DNA from: an uncultured Rickettsiales bacterium | Lineage (GTDB): Bacteria; Pseudomonadota; Alphaproteobacteria; UBA8366 | DNA: 10,805 bases | Direction: 5' to 3' | Assembly: GCA_913046825.1 (NCBI GenBank) | Contig: CAJWTF010000130.1 | Coordinates: 1 to 10,805, forward strand | Shown here: in pieces, positions 1 to 6,764 of the stretch | How positions within the stretch are numbered: the stretch's first letter is position 1 | Layout of the letters: each line of letters starts with the position of its first letter | Notes under the pieces: model-generated | What the model was told of the DNA's origin: nothing | Database searches by the model: none | The model's input: only the letters and a program-made list of their open reading frames with translations | Program-made: the position numbers and the translations under genes

Positions 1-436
1 TGTTGTTGGCGCGCACATGGTCGATGTTGAAGTAGATCGGGAAACCGGGCATGTCAAAATTCTACGCTATACCGCCAGTCAAGATGTCGGCCGGGCCATC
101 CATCCGGCTTATGTGGAAGGCCAGATCCAGGGCGGCGTTGCACAAGGCGTCGGCTGGGCGCTAAATGAAGAGTACATATACGACAAAAACGGTCGCATGG
201 ATAACTCCGGCTTCCTCGATTACCGAATACCAGTTGCCTCCGATTTGCCGAAAATTGACACGGTTATGGTAGAAATTCCTAATCCAGCACACCCTTACGG
301 AGTGAAAGGCGTCGGCGAAATTCCGCTGGTGCCGCCATTGGCGGCGATTGCTAACGCAATAGCCGATGCCATTGGCAAACGTCTCTATGAACTGCCGATG
401 TCACCTCCCAAAGTATTGAAAGTACTAGACGAATAA
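1..436 (+). CDS. Molybdopterin-binding large subunit of a xanthine/aldehyde-dehydrogenase-family enzyme, C-terminal part
   Basis: This is the last ~145 codons of a gene entering from the left; the frame is open from the first bases, and the ATG at 17 is internal to the family's C-terminal domain, not a start. Enzymes of this family (xanthine dehydrogenase, CoxL, IorB and relatives) hydroxylate N-heterocycles, aldehydes or CO at a Mo-cytosine or Mo-pterin centre, with FeS and FAD partners. Seen here are the VEVDRETGHVKIL strand, the DVGRAIHP segment, the GQIQGGVAQGVGWAL cofactor-binding stretch, and near the end GVKGVGE, whose Glu (codon at 317-319) aligns with the catalytic base of the family. 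The tail PPLAAIANAIADAIG is also typical. The small FeS and FAD subunits are not in the window, so they should lie upstream. The substrate cannot be told from this fragment. The gene is convergent with the GMC gene and is followed by a hairpin. Confidence 0.93.
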   Translation, partial: VVGAHMVDVEVDRETGHVKILRYTASQDVGRAIHPAYVEGQIQGGVAQGVGWALNEEYIYDKNGRMDNSGFLDYRIPVASDLPKIDTVMVEIPNPAHPYGVKGVGEIPLVPPLAAIANAIADAIGKRLYELPMSPPKVLKVLDE

Positions 437-454
437 AAATCTAAAGTTGGTCTT

Positions 455-492
455 TGGGCATCCTGATAAATTGCTATCTATCGGGATGCCCA
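455..492. terminator. Hairpin between two convergent genes, probable bidirectional terminator or RNA 3' end
   Basis: Positions 455-468 pair with 479-492 over 14 base pairs (TGGGCATCC arm with GGATGCCCA, one T-G wobble at 464/483) around a 10-base loop. It lies 18 bases after the stop of the molybdenum enzyme gene and about 70 bases beyond the stop of the facing GMC gene. Neither strand carries a clear U-tract directly after the stem, so a classical intrinsic terminator is not certain. Position and stem strength make a shared 3' end likely; stabilising the mRNA end is the alternative. Confidence 0.6.
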
Positions 493-559
493 TTAACACC
501 AATGATCAAGATTTTATTTGTGCCCAAGGTTGACTGTTAGGGGCAAATGGAATGCGCCG

Positions 560-2182
560 CTATGCAGCAGCTTCGTGGCGTCTCTGAGCGTCTTCTTTAA
601 TCATATCCGCTCCTTTTTCGGCGATCATGATTGTCGGTGCGTTGGTATTGGTTGACGTCACTGCCGGCATAACGGAAGCGTCAATTACGCGCAGTCCTTC
701 CATGCCGTAAACGCACAGCCGATCGTCGACGACCGACAGCGAGTCTGAGCCCATCTTGCAGGAACAGGTTGCGTGAAAAACGGTTGAACCAATCTCGCGC
801 GCATAAGCCAAAAATTCGTCATCGGTCTGAACGTCGACCCCTGGAAAGGTTTCCGTCACGAGATATTGCCTTAGTGCAGGTGTGTTGAACCATTCCCGGA
901 CCTTCCGTAATCCTGCGATGACGGTGCGGCGATCACGGTCTTCGGCCATGTAATTCGGGTTGATCACCGGCTGTTCGCGGGGGTCAGCCGATTTTGCTTC
1001 GACGCAGCCGCGACTTTCCGGTCGCATCTGCCAGACGCCGGAAGTCATCCCGGGTTTTGTGTCCAACACTCTTTTGGGGCCGAGTGCGAAACTCGCCGAA
1101 GCGAACAGCGCTTGCACATCCGGTGTCGCCGATTCCGGAAGAACTTTCACCGATGCGGCGAGAAGCGATGCCGCGTATGTCAGCATGCCAGTCCCGTTGA
1201 AGGCGTATTTCATCAATTCGGCGGCGAATCGTAAGCCCCGGGAACGTTCGTTCAGTGTTGCAATATTCTGCACTTCGGCCTGAACGCGAACGATGAAATG
1301 GTCTTGAAAGTTCTTCCCCACACCTTTCAGTGCATGTTGGGTGTCAATCCCGATCCCGCTCAAATGATCCGGGTCTCCGATGCCGGACAATTGTAAAATA
1401 TGGGGTGACCCGATGGCGCCGCCCGATAGAATCACTTCTCCACCTGCATCTGCGCGGTGCGTTGATCCATCGCGGGAGAACTCGACGCCTACCGCTCGTT
1501 TGCCTTCTAAAACGATCCGGTGCACCAAGGCGTTTGTTATGACCCGCAAATTCGCGCGGCCCATCGCCGGGCGTAGATAAGAGCGTGCGGTGCTGGCGCG
1601 AAAACGCCCGCCCCGGGTTTGCTGTACCCAACCGATATGGTCGCCCAACCCGTGGGGTAAGTCGTTGAGGTCTTCTCGATAGGCCCAACCCATTTGTTGG
1701 CCGGCTTCAATGGCGATTTCGCAAAGCTCTGGTTTGTCGCGGTTTTGCGATGTGAAGAGCGGTCCACCTTTCGCATGGACCTCGTCGGCCGGACCCTCCC
1801 AATTTTCTGCCTTCCGGAAATATGGGAAAGTACTGGCAGCGTCCCAGCCCCGGTTGCCCATCTGAGCCCAATGATCGTAATCCTCTGGTTGAGAGCGAAT
1901 ATAGATCATGCCGTTGATCGAGCTGGATCCGCCCAGCACTTTGCCGCGCGGATAGGGAATTTCACGACCGTTAAGACCCGAGTCCTTGTCCGCCTTATAT
2001 CCCCAAGTCACCTTGGGATGATCCAGAAGTTTCATATAGCCAGCGGGAATATGAATATACGGGTTGGTATCCTTGCCGCCCGCTTCCAACAGAATGACAT
2101 GGGTGTTTGGGTCTTCTGTCAATCGATTGGCGAGCACACAACCCGCCGAACCGGCCCCCACGATAACATAATCCGCTTGCAT
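560..2182 (-). CDS. GMC family FAD-dependent oxidoreductase (choline/alcohol dehydrogenase type)
   Basis: A 540-residue protein of normal family length that oxidises a primary or secondary alcohol with FAD; the true electron acceptor and substrate are unknown. The N-terminus has the Rossmann FAD motif VIVGAGSAG (residues 6-14), with LLEAGG closing the next strand (31-36). The first GMC signature PRGKVLGGSSSING is at 78-91 and the second, GGAIGSPHILQLSGIG, at 254-269. The C-terminal catalytic region has His470 in HATCSCKMG and Asn514 in TNTNAPTIMIAEK, the expected His/Asn pair. The longest frame begins at 2233, but the ATG at 2182 is directly before the FAD motif and has a strong GGGAGAG site about 8 bases upstream, so I chose it. 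No signal peptide is seen, so it is probably cytoplasmic. BetA-like choline dehydrogenase is the nearest well-known relative, but no betaine genes are nearby, so I give no symbol. It is divergent from the TauD-like gene. Confidence 0.95.
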   Translation of the reverse strand: MQADYVIVGAGSAGCVLANRLTEDPNTHVILLEAGGKDTNPYIHIPAGYMKLLDHPKVTWGYKADKDSGLNGREIPYPRGKVLGGSSSINGMIYIRSQPEDYDHWAQMGNRGWDAASTFPYFRKAENWEGPADEVHAKGGPLFTSQNRDKPELCEIAIEAGQQMGWAYREDLNDLPHGLGDHIGWVQQTRGGRFRASTARSYLRPAMGRANLRVITNALVHRIVLEGKRAVGVEFSRDGSTHRADAGGEVILSGGAIGSPHILQLSGIGDPDHLSGIGIDTQHALKGVGKNFQDHFIVRVQAEVQNIATLNERSRGLRFAAELMKYAFNGTGMLTYAASLLAASVKVLPESATPDVQALFASASFALGPKRVLDTKPGMTSGVWQMRPESRGCVEAKSADPREQPVINPNYMAEDRDRRTVIAGLRKVREWFNTPALRQYLVTETFPGVDVQTDDEFLAYAREIGSTVFHATCSCKMGSDSLSVVDDRLCVYGMEGLRVIDASVMPAVTSTNTNAPTIMIAEKGADMIKEDAQRRHEAAA

Positions 2183-2338
2183 GACGAACTCTCTCCCGAC
2201 AAATGTTAGGTTTCGTTCTGTCTGAATAAACATTCGTCAGAACATAGAGGAATTAAAAAGTAATGCTGGTTATCAATTTGCATATGTCCAGCAAGCTGAG
2301 GAAAATTGCGACTGTAGTGCCAGCCAAGAACGCTAAAT

Positions 2339-2376
2339 TCCCGCGGGACAGAGAACATACTTCCTCCGGAAAGTAT
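2339..2376. promoter_or_regulatory. Two symmetric elements in the divergent GMC/TauD-like intergenic region
   Basis: The 233-base region between the GMC start and the TauD-like start must hold promoters for both genes. In it I see a perfect 10-base palindrome, TCCCGCGGGA (2339-2348), and nine bases on an inverted repeat ATACTT-N8-AAGTAT (arms 2357-2362 and 2371-2376). Both lie 40-77 bases before the TauD-like start, where an operator would be expected. Each is short enough to arise by chance. I could not place convincing -35/-10 pairs for either gene. Confidence 0.3.
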
Positions 2377-2415
2377 CTTTGCGGAGAAGTAGACGACTTA
2401 TGAGGAACTAAAGCG

Positions 2416-3369
2416 ATGACTGATATCGAGATCAGAGCTGGATTGACCATCAGACCATTAGAAGGCGCGCGGTTTGGTGCGGAAATTCTGGGGCTTACGC
2501 CGTGCGAGATCACGGAAGAACAGCGGGAAGTGATCATGGGCGTCTATCGGGAGCGCCTAGGACTATTGTGCTTCTCGTTTGGACGTCTGTTAGAAAGTGA
2601 CGAATTGCATGCGCTAACAGGTGTTTTTGGCGAGAATGAATTTGGGCCGGGCCGCATCAACGGGATCGGTAAAAAGGCCGAACCCGGCGAGCAAATATTA
2701 TCGGTCGAAGAGCAGGTGGCCGTGCTGCGGGCCAAAGGCGTTGATCCGTACTTGGCGACGATTGGTAATCTGGAGCCTGACACCTTGGAGCGAAAGCCTG
2801 TCGCGAAGACATTTTTCGGTGAATGGGAATGGCACACCGACATGTCCTATATTCCAGTGCCGCCCACGTTCAGCTTGCTTCATGCGCGTATCCTTCCGGA
2901 AGAAGGCGGCGATACAGGGTTCTGCAATCAAGTGATGGCGGCGAAAGCATTGCCGTCTGCGTTGCGCGAGCGTGTCCGCGGCCTGACCGCCAAACACGAT
3001 TCTACCTACACCTCTAGCGGTAAGCTTCGACCCGGCATGAGACCACCGGTCACACCGGTCGAGGCCATCGGCCATGCTCATCCAATTCTCCGCAAGGTGC
3101 CGACCACTGGCGAGGAGGCAATCTATCTCGGCCGTCGAACCAACGGATATATCACTGGCCTGTCCCTGAATGAGAGTGAAGCACTGCTCGACGTACTTTG
3201 GGAGCATGCGACGAGGCCTGAGTTTTGCTATCGCCACAAATGGCAGGTTGGTCAAGTCGTCGCATGGGACAACCGAATGATGCTGCACATGCGCCATCCA
3301 GTGGACGAGACCCTTGATCGTTTCATGTGGCGCACCCAAACAAAGGGCGAGGCCGTCATCCCAGCTTAG
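2416..3369 (+). CDS. TauD/TfdA family Fe(II)/2-oxoglutarate-dependent dioxygenase
   Basis: A 317-residue protein of the TauD/TfdA group, which uses Fe(II), O2 and 2-oxoglutarate to hydroxylate a substrate, often releasing sulfite, a phenol or an aldehyde. The iron facial triad is visible: His140 and Asp142 in EWEWHTDMSY, and the distal His291 in WDNRMMLHMRHP. Arg306 in FMWRTQTKGE fits the residue binding the 2-oxoglutarate carboxylate. The segment HPILRKVPTTGEEAIYLGRR (222-241) is the usual strand before the C-terminal jelly-roll half. The ATG at 2416 follows a TGAGGAA site about 9 bases upstream. Substrate cannot be assigned: no sulfonate transporter (tauABC type) or chlorophenol genes are present. 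Known relatives act on taurine, 2,4-D, alkylsulfates and small carboxylates. The gene appears monocistronic, with a GMC gene diverging upstream and an aldo/keto reductase gene converging downstream. Confidence 0.95.
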   Translation: MTDIEIRAGLTIRPLEGARFGAEILGLTPCEITEEQREVIMGVYRERLGLLCFSFGRLLESDELHALTGVFGENEFGPGRINGIGKKAEPGEQILSVEEQVAVLRAKGVDPYLATIGNLEPDTLERKPVAKTFFGEWEWHTDMSYIPVPPTFSLLHARILPEEGGDTGFCNQVMAAKALPSALRERVRGLTAKHDSTYTSSGKLRPGMRPPVTPVEAIGHAHPILRKVPTTGEEAIYLGRRTNGYITGLSLNESEALLDVLWEHATRPEFCYRHKWQVGQVVAWDNRMMLHMRHPVDETLDRFMWRTQTKGEAVIPA

Positions 3370-3465
3370 CCTAGTTGTGTTGGTAGCCTCTTGCTCTTGG
3401 CCCATCACCGCCAATTCGCAGTTCGATCGGACACTGGACGCTGCTCCAATTTGTTTTTGCGTCGC

Positions 3466-4452
3466 TTAAATAAACTCGGTTTGGAGGGATTTAATTGCGC
3501 TCAAGGTATCCGGCGATAGCGGTCCTTTGTTAACTGCATTGACAGCGTGTTCGAATTCCCCATGTGTCGCGATGCCGATCTCGACCGTCGAAAGCTCCGG
3601 GTTTGAGATCACGTACCGAACCGCCAATTCAGGTAGCGTCGCCGCGTGACCCGAATCGATAAGTGGTTGGAACAGCAGGGCGCGCCGCACATCCGTCGCG
3701 TAGTCGTGGCTTGCCCCGATCGGGGTCACATTCTGAATGCCCAAGGGATGCCGGGTTTCGGTGCCGGAAAGTGCACCACCGGCGAGCACCCTGACGCCGA
3801 TCGAGCCAATGCCGTGTCGGTTGGCCGCGCTTAACAGTTGGCGGTAATCCTGAGCTGGATAGCCGGCCGCCACGGTTTCGCCGGCGGAGGGGACAAGCAT
3901 GTTGTAAAACATTTGCGCACTGTCGAAGCAACCGAACTCTATCAAACGGTGCAGGGCATCCGTGTCGCCTTTGGCGGTAAAGCCGAGGAAGCGCGTTTTC
4001 CCCTCATCACGGAGTTTTTCGAAAGTCGGGACGATCTCGTTTAAGACTTGATCAGCGGAGATGTTGCCCCGCTTGTCACTCGGGTCTTCCAAGGTGTTGT
4101 GCAGTTGAAATATATCGACATGATCCTGCCTCAATCGGCTTAGGCTCGCCTCAAGAGAGCTTCGGATTGCCATGGCCAAATCCCCTTGATCATCCTCGGT
4201 CACCCCGACTTTTGTGCTGACGATAATGCCGTCGCGGTTCCGTCCCAGAGCCCGACCCAGGTTGGTTTCCGAAGCGGTATTCCCATAACTCGGTGCGGTA
4301 TCGAAGTGATTGATGCCGTTATCGCGCGCCCAGGCGATGGCGCGATCTTGGTCGGCCTCACTACCTTTCGTCATCAGCCCTCCGACCGCACCGCATCCGA
4401 AAGTTAATCTCGATAATTCTAGACCCGTGCGGCCGAACAGTTTCTTTTCCAT
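3466..4452 (-). CDS. Aldo/keto reductase
   Basis: A 328-residue NAD(P)H-dependent aldo/keto reductase, a cytoplasmic TIM barrel that reduces aldehydes or ketones or oxidises sugars such as galactose or fucose. All four catalytic residues are present: Asp51 and Tyr56 in HFDTAPSYG, Lys81 in VSTKVG and His118 in DIFQLHN. The N-terminal KKLFGRTGLELSRLTFG is the standard family opening. The frame extends back to a GTG at 4485 with no ribosome site; the ATG at 4452 sits right before the conserved opening and has GAAGGGA upstream, somewhat far (about 13 bases), so I prefer it with moderate confidence. The C-terminus NPELSTVEIGIATHGEFEHA matches the usual cofactor-binding end. It is divergent from the PhyH-like gene, which may share its regulation and substrate. 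Its 3' end faces the TauD-like gene across 96 bases in which I see no convincing terminator. Confidence 0.93.
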   Translation of the reverse strand: MEKKLFGRTGLELSRLTFGCGAVGGLMTKGSEADQDRAIAWARDNGINHFDTAPSYGNTASETNLGRALGRNRDGIIVSTKVGVTEDDQGDLAMAIRSSLEASLSRLRQDHVDIFQLHNTLEDPSDKRGNISADQVLNEIVPTFEKLRDEGKTRFLGFTAKGDTDALHRLIEFGCFDSAQMFYNMLVPSAGETVAAGYPAQDYRQLLSAANRHGIGSIGVRVLAGGALSGTETRHPLGIQNVTPIGASHDYATDVRRALLFQPLIDSGHAATLPELAVRYVISNPELSTVEIGIATHGEFEHAVNAVNKGPLSPDTLSAIKSLQTEFI

Positions 4453-4538
4453 CTCGAATGTTTTCCCTTCGTCATTGCTCGACACTGCGCGGATATCGAC
4501 CCATATTCGTCAAGAATGAAGTGGCGCCTTTCTCGAAA

Positions 4539-4562
4539 AATTCCCATCAGCGTGAGGGAATT
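4539..4562. promoter_or_regulatory. Inverted repeat AATTCCC-N10-GGGAATT, candidate operator
   Basis: A perfect 7-base inverted repeat (arms 4539-4545 and 4556-4562) lies between the divergent aldo/keto reductase and PhyH-like genes. The arm centres are 17 bases apart, roughly one and a half helical turns. Its right arm ends 12 bases before the candidate -35 box of the PhyH-like gene, so a protein bound here could control both directions. No regulator gene is in the window. Confidence 0.45.
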
Positions 4563-4574
4563 AAGCTTTTACAT

Positions 4575-4603
4575 TTGACTAAAATTGGGTGAAACCCTGA
4601 AAT
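4575..4603 (+). promoter_or_regulatory. Candidate sigma70-type promoter for the PhyH-like gene
   Basis: TTGACT (4575-4580; five of six consensus bases) and TGAAAT (4598-4603; four of six) are separated by 17 bases. Transcription would start near 4610, giving a leader of about 28 bases before the ATG at 4638. The spacer contains a small inverted repeat, GGGT-GAA-ACCC (4587-4597). The upstream ATG at 4602 falls inside the -10 box, which agrees with the internal start chosen for the gene. Confidence 0.45.
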
Positions 4604-4637
4604 GTGGTCTGCGGCGCTACTGAACAGGAGACGCAGC

Positions 4638-5498
4638 ATGCCCAAATCACTTACCTCCGATGCCATTGTTCGGCTGCGCCTGGACGGCTTCCATTTTCCG
4701 ATACTCGGCGTGAGCGAGGCGGACGCGGTTGATTACCGCCGCCAGCTCGAAACTTTTGAGGCCGAGAATGGCGGTGCGCTGAAAGGGGCTCATCGGTTTA
4801 AGACGCATTTACTTTTCAAGTGGCTCGCGGACCTGGTTCGCGCTCCGCATATTCTCGACCCGGTGGAAGACCTAATTGGGCCGGACATTCTCTGTTGGAC
4901 AACCCATTGGTTCATCAAGGAGCCGGATAGCCCGGATTATGTGTCGTGGCATCAGGACAATAATTACTGGGGTCTCGATACCAAAGATCTGGTGAGTGTT
5001 TGGGTGGCGCTATCTCCCGCGACGGTTGAGAGTGGTTGCATGCGGATGCTGCCGGGCAGTCATCTGAATCCGCCAATGCCCCATGTGGATACACGAGCTG
5101 AGCATAACATGCTGACGCGCGGGCAAAGCATTGTGGATATAGATGAGAGCAAGGCGGTGAATGTTGAATTGCAAACAGGCGAGGCCGCGCTGTTTGATTA
5201 TTCAATTGCCCATGCTTCGTATCCCAATAAAAGCGACGACCGGCGCATTGCAATAGTCCTCCGCTACATTCCCCCGCAAACCCGGCAAGTACTTTCTGAT
5301 TGGGATAGTGCGGCCCTGGTCCGTGGTCGCGACACCTTTGGTCACTTCGAGCATGAACCGGTGCCGGCTTGCGATATGGACCCGGTTGCCGTCGCGTTCC
5401 ATCAAATGGCGGAAGAGCGACAGCGGCAGGTATATTTCAAGGGAACCGAATGGCAGGAGGGCCGTGTCTCCGAACAAGGTGTCGAAGCGCCTTACTAA
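4638..5498 (+). CDS. Phytanoyl-CoA dioxygenase (PhyH) family Fe(II)/2-oxoglutarate oxygenase
   Basis: A 286-residue PhyH-superfamily oxygenase. Members hydroxylate C-H bonds (phytanoyl-CoA alpha-carbon, ectoine, many natural products) using Fe(II), O2 and 2-oxoglutarate. The iron triad is clear: His105 and Asp107 in VSWHQDNNYWG, and distal His192 in DYSIAHASYPNKS. A following Arg (202/203, in DDRR) is the likely 2-oxoglutarate anchor. The stretch ESGCMRMLPGSH is a hallmark of the family. The ATG at 4638 is chosen over 4602 because it has CAGGAG about 7 bases upstream and starts just before the conserved N-terminal helix (LTSDAIVRLRLDGF). The alpha-hydroxyacid dehydrogenase gene follows after 90 bases on the same strand, so co-transcription is likely. 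Ectoine hydroxylase is unlikely because no ect genes are nearby and the substrate region does not look like EctD. Substrate unknown. Confidence 0.93.
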   Translation: MPKSLTSDAIVRLRLDGFHFPILGVSEADAVDYRRQLETFEAENGGALKGAHRFKTHLLFKWLADLVRAPHILDPVEDLIGPDILCWTTHWFIKEPDSPDYVSWHQDNNYWGLDTKDLVSVWVALSPATVESGCMRMLPGSHLNPPMPHVDTRAEHNMLTRGQSIVDIDESKAVNVELQTGEAALFDYSIAHASYPNKSDDRRIAIVLRYIPPQTRQVLSDWDSAALVRGRDTFGHFEHEPVPACDMDPVAVAFHQMAEERQRQVYFKGTEWQEGRVSEQGVEAPY

Positions 5499-5588
5499 AG
5501 GTCCCTGTTATGCGGCCTCGGCTCTCGCCGCTGCGCGTCTCCGCGCTAACTTGAATTTCGCCAATAGGGGCCAGCGAAGGATAATCCC

Positions 5589-6764
5589 ATGAAGCTCGAC
5601 GATTGCATCAATCTGGATGATTTGCGGAAAGTTGCGAAACAGCGCGTGCCAAAGCTCATCTATGATTTCATCGAAGGTGGGTCTGAGGATGAATCCGGCC
5701 TCGTGAGAAACGAGGATGCCTTCCGTAATCGCGCGCTGGTGCCGAGATACATGGTGGATATTTCCAGCATTAATCAGGACACCGAATTGTTCGGGCGCAC
5801 CTATTCCAGCGCCTACGGGATCGCGCCGACCGGCGGTATTTCCAACTACCGGCATAAAGGTGATCTGATGCTGGCGCGCGCGGCACGAGACGCGAACATC
5901 CCCTTTATCATGTCCGGTGCGGCGACCGCCCGTATGGAGGATATGGCCCGTGAAGCGCCGGATCACGGCTGGTACCAACTCTATACCGCGAAGGACCGCG
6001 CCATTGCCGATGACCAAGTCAAACGGGCTGCCGATCTTGGCATCCAGACCTTGGTGATTACCGTCGATGTCCCCGCCAGCGGCAATCGCGAGCGCAATAA
6101 ACGCAATGGTTTCGGTCGGCCGCTAAAATTGTCCTTGGCGACCAAGTTGGACGCGTTGCGCCATCCGCTCTGGCTCAAGGATTACATGACCAATGGCATT
6201 GCAATGCTGGCAAATTGGGAACAATACGCCCCAGCCGGTTCGAGCGCGGAAGAAGTTGGCGAATTTGTCGCCAACCAATTCCCTGGTCCCCTGACCTGGA
6301 AGGATATCGAACATTTCAGGGAAATTTGGTCGGGGAATTTGGTGCTGAAGGGGATCATGCGGGTCGACGATGCAATTCGCGCCGCCGAAGCGGGTGTGGA
6401 CGGGTTGATGATTTCCAATCATGGTGCCCGGCAGCTCGACCGCGCACCGTCGCCGCTCGACGTACTTCCCGCAATTGACGCGGCGGTTGGCGACCGGATG
6501 ACTTTGATGCTGGATGGTGGCATCCGGCGGGGGGCAGACATTATGATCGCGCTCTGCATGGGCGCGAAATTCATCTTCATGGGCAGACCGACGCTCTACG
6601 GCTGCATCGCCGGTGGACAACTCGGCGCCGCGAAGGCGGTAGAGATCGTCCGCTCGGAAATTGAAACCAATATGAAGCAGCTCGGCTGCCCGTCGCTCGA
6701 TCAACTCGGCCCTGATTTCCTACATTGGGACGCGGACGAAGCGCGCAAGAACTTGCGAAGTTAG
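5589..6764 (+). CDS. FMN-dependent alpha-hydroxyacid dehydrogenase (LldD/MdlB/glycolate oxidase family)
   Basis: A 391-residue TIM-barrel flavoprotein that oxidises an L-2-hydroxyacid (lactate, mandelate, glycolate or similar) to the 2-ketoacid, passing electrons to quinone or O2. Family residues are visible: Tyr25 in IYDFIEGG, GIAPTGG near the FMN (77-83), Tyr132 in WYQLY, Asp160 in VITVDVP, Arg167 in GNRERNKRNGFG, Lys254 in LVLKGIM, the catalytic base His278 and Arg281 in SNHGARQLD, and the phosphate-binding DGGIRRGAD and GRPTLYG. The canonical SNHGGRQLD is changed to SNHGARQLD. The ATG at 5589 has GAAGGA about 7 bases before it. The C-terminus resembles mandelate and lactate dehydrogenases, and residues 171-235 could include a membrane-associating loop, as in MdlB, but no true membrane helix is evident. 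It lies 90 bases behind the PhyH-like gene, and its stop overlaps the stop of the facing MFS gene by 4 bases. Confidence 0.94.
   Translation: MKLDDCINLDDLRKVAKQRVPKLIYDFIEGGSEDESGLVRNEDAFRNRALVPRYMVDISSINQDTELFGRTYSSAYGIAPTGGISNYRHKGDLMLARAARDANIPFIMSGAATARMEDMAREAPDHGWYQLYTAKDRAIADDQVKRAADLGIQTLVITVDVPASGNRERNKRNGFGRPLKLSLATKLDALRHPLWLKDYMTNGIAMLANWEQYAPAGSSAEEVGEFVANQFPGPLTWKDIEHFREIWSGNLVLKGIMRVDDAIRAAEAGVDGLMISNHGARQLDRAPSPLDVLPAIDAAVGDRMTLMLDGGIRRGADIMIALCMGAKFIFMGRPTLYGCIAGGQLGAAKAVEIVRSEIETNMKQLGCPSLDQLGPDFLHWDADEARKNLRS

Noticed and set aside
1694..2209. A 171-codon plus-strand frame opposite the N-terminus of the GMC gene
   Set aside because: The GMC signatures on the other strand occupy this region, and the plus-strand product has no recognisable family features.
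2698..3414. A 238-codon open frame antisense to the TauD-like gene
   Set aside because: It mirrors a gene with clear family motifs, its translation has no recognisable domain, and I see no ribosome site; it is a shadow of codon bias.
3397..3414. Possible terminator TTGGC-N8-GCCAA between the TauD-like and aldo/keto reductase genes
   Set aside because: Only five base pairs with a large loop and no U-tract; too weak to call.
4602..4637. A 12-codon N-terminal extension of the PhyH-like protein
   Set aside because: It would start inside the candidate -10 box, has no ribosome site and is outside the conserved domain.
6123..6704. A 193-codon antisense open frame in the hydroxyacid dehydrogenase gene
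   Set aside because: Shadow of a well-supported gene with composition typical of non-coding translation.
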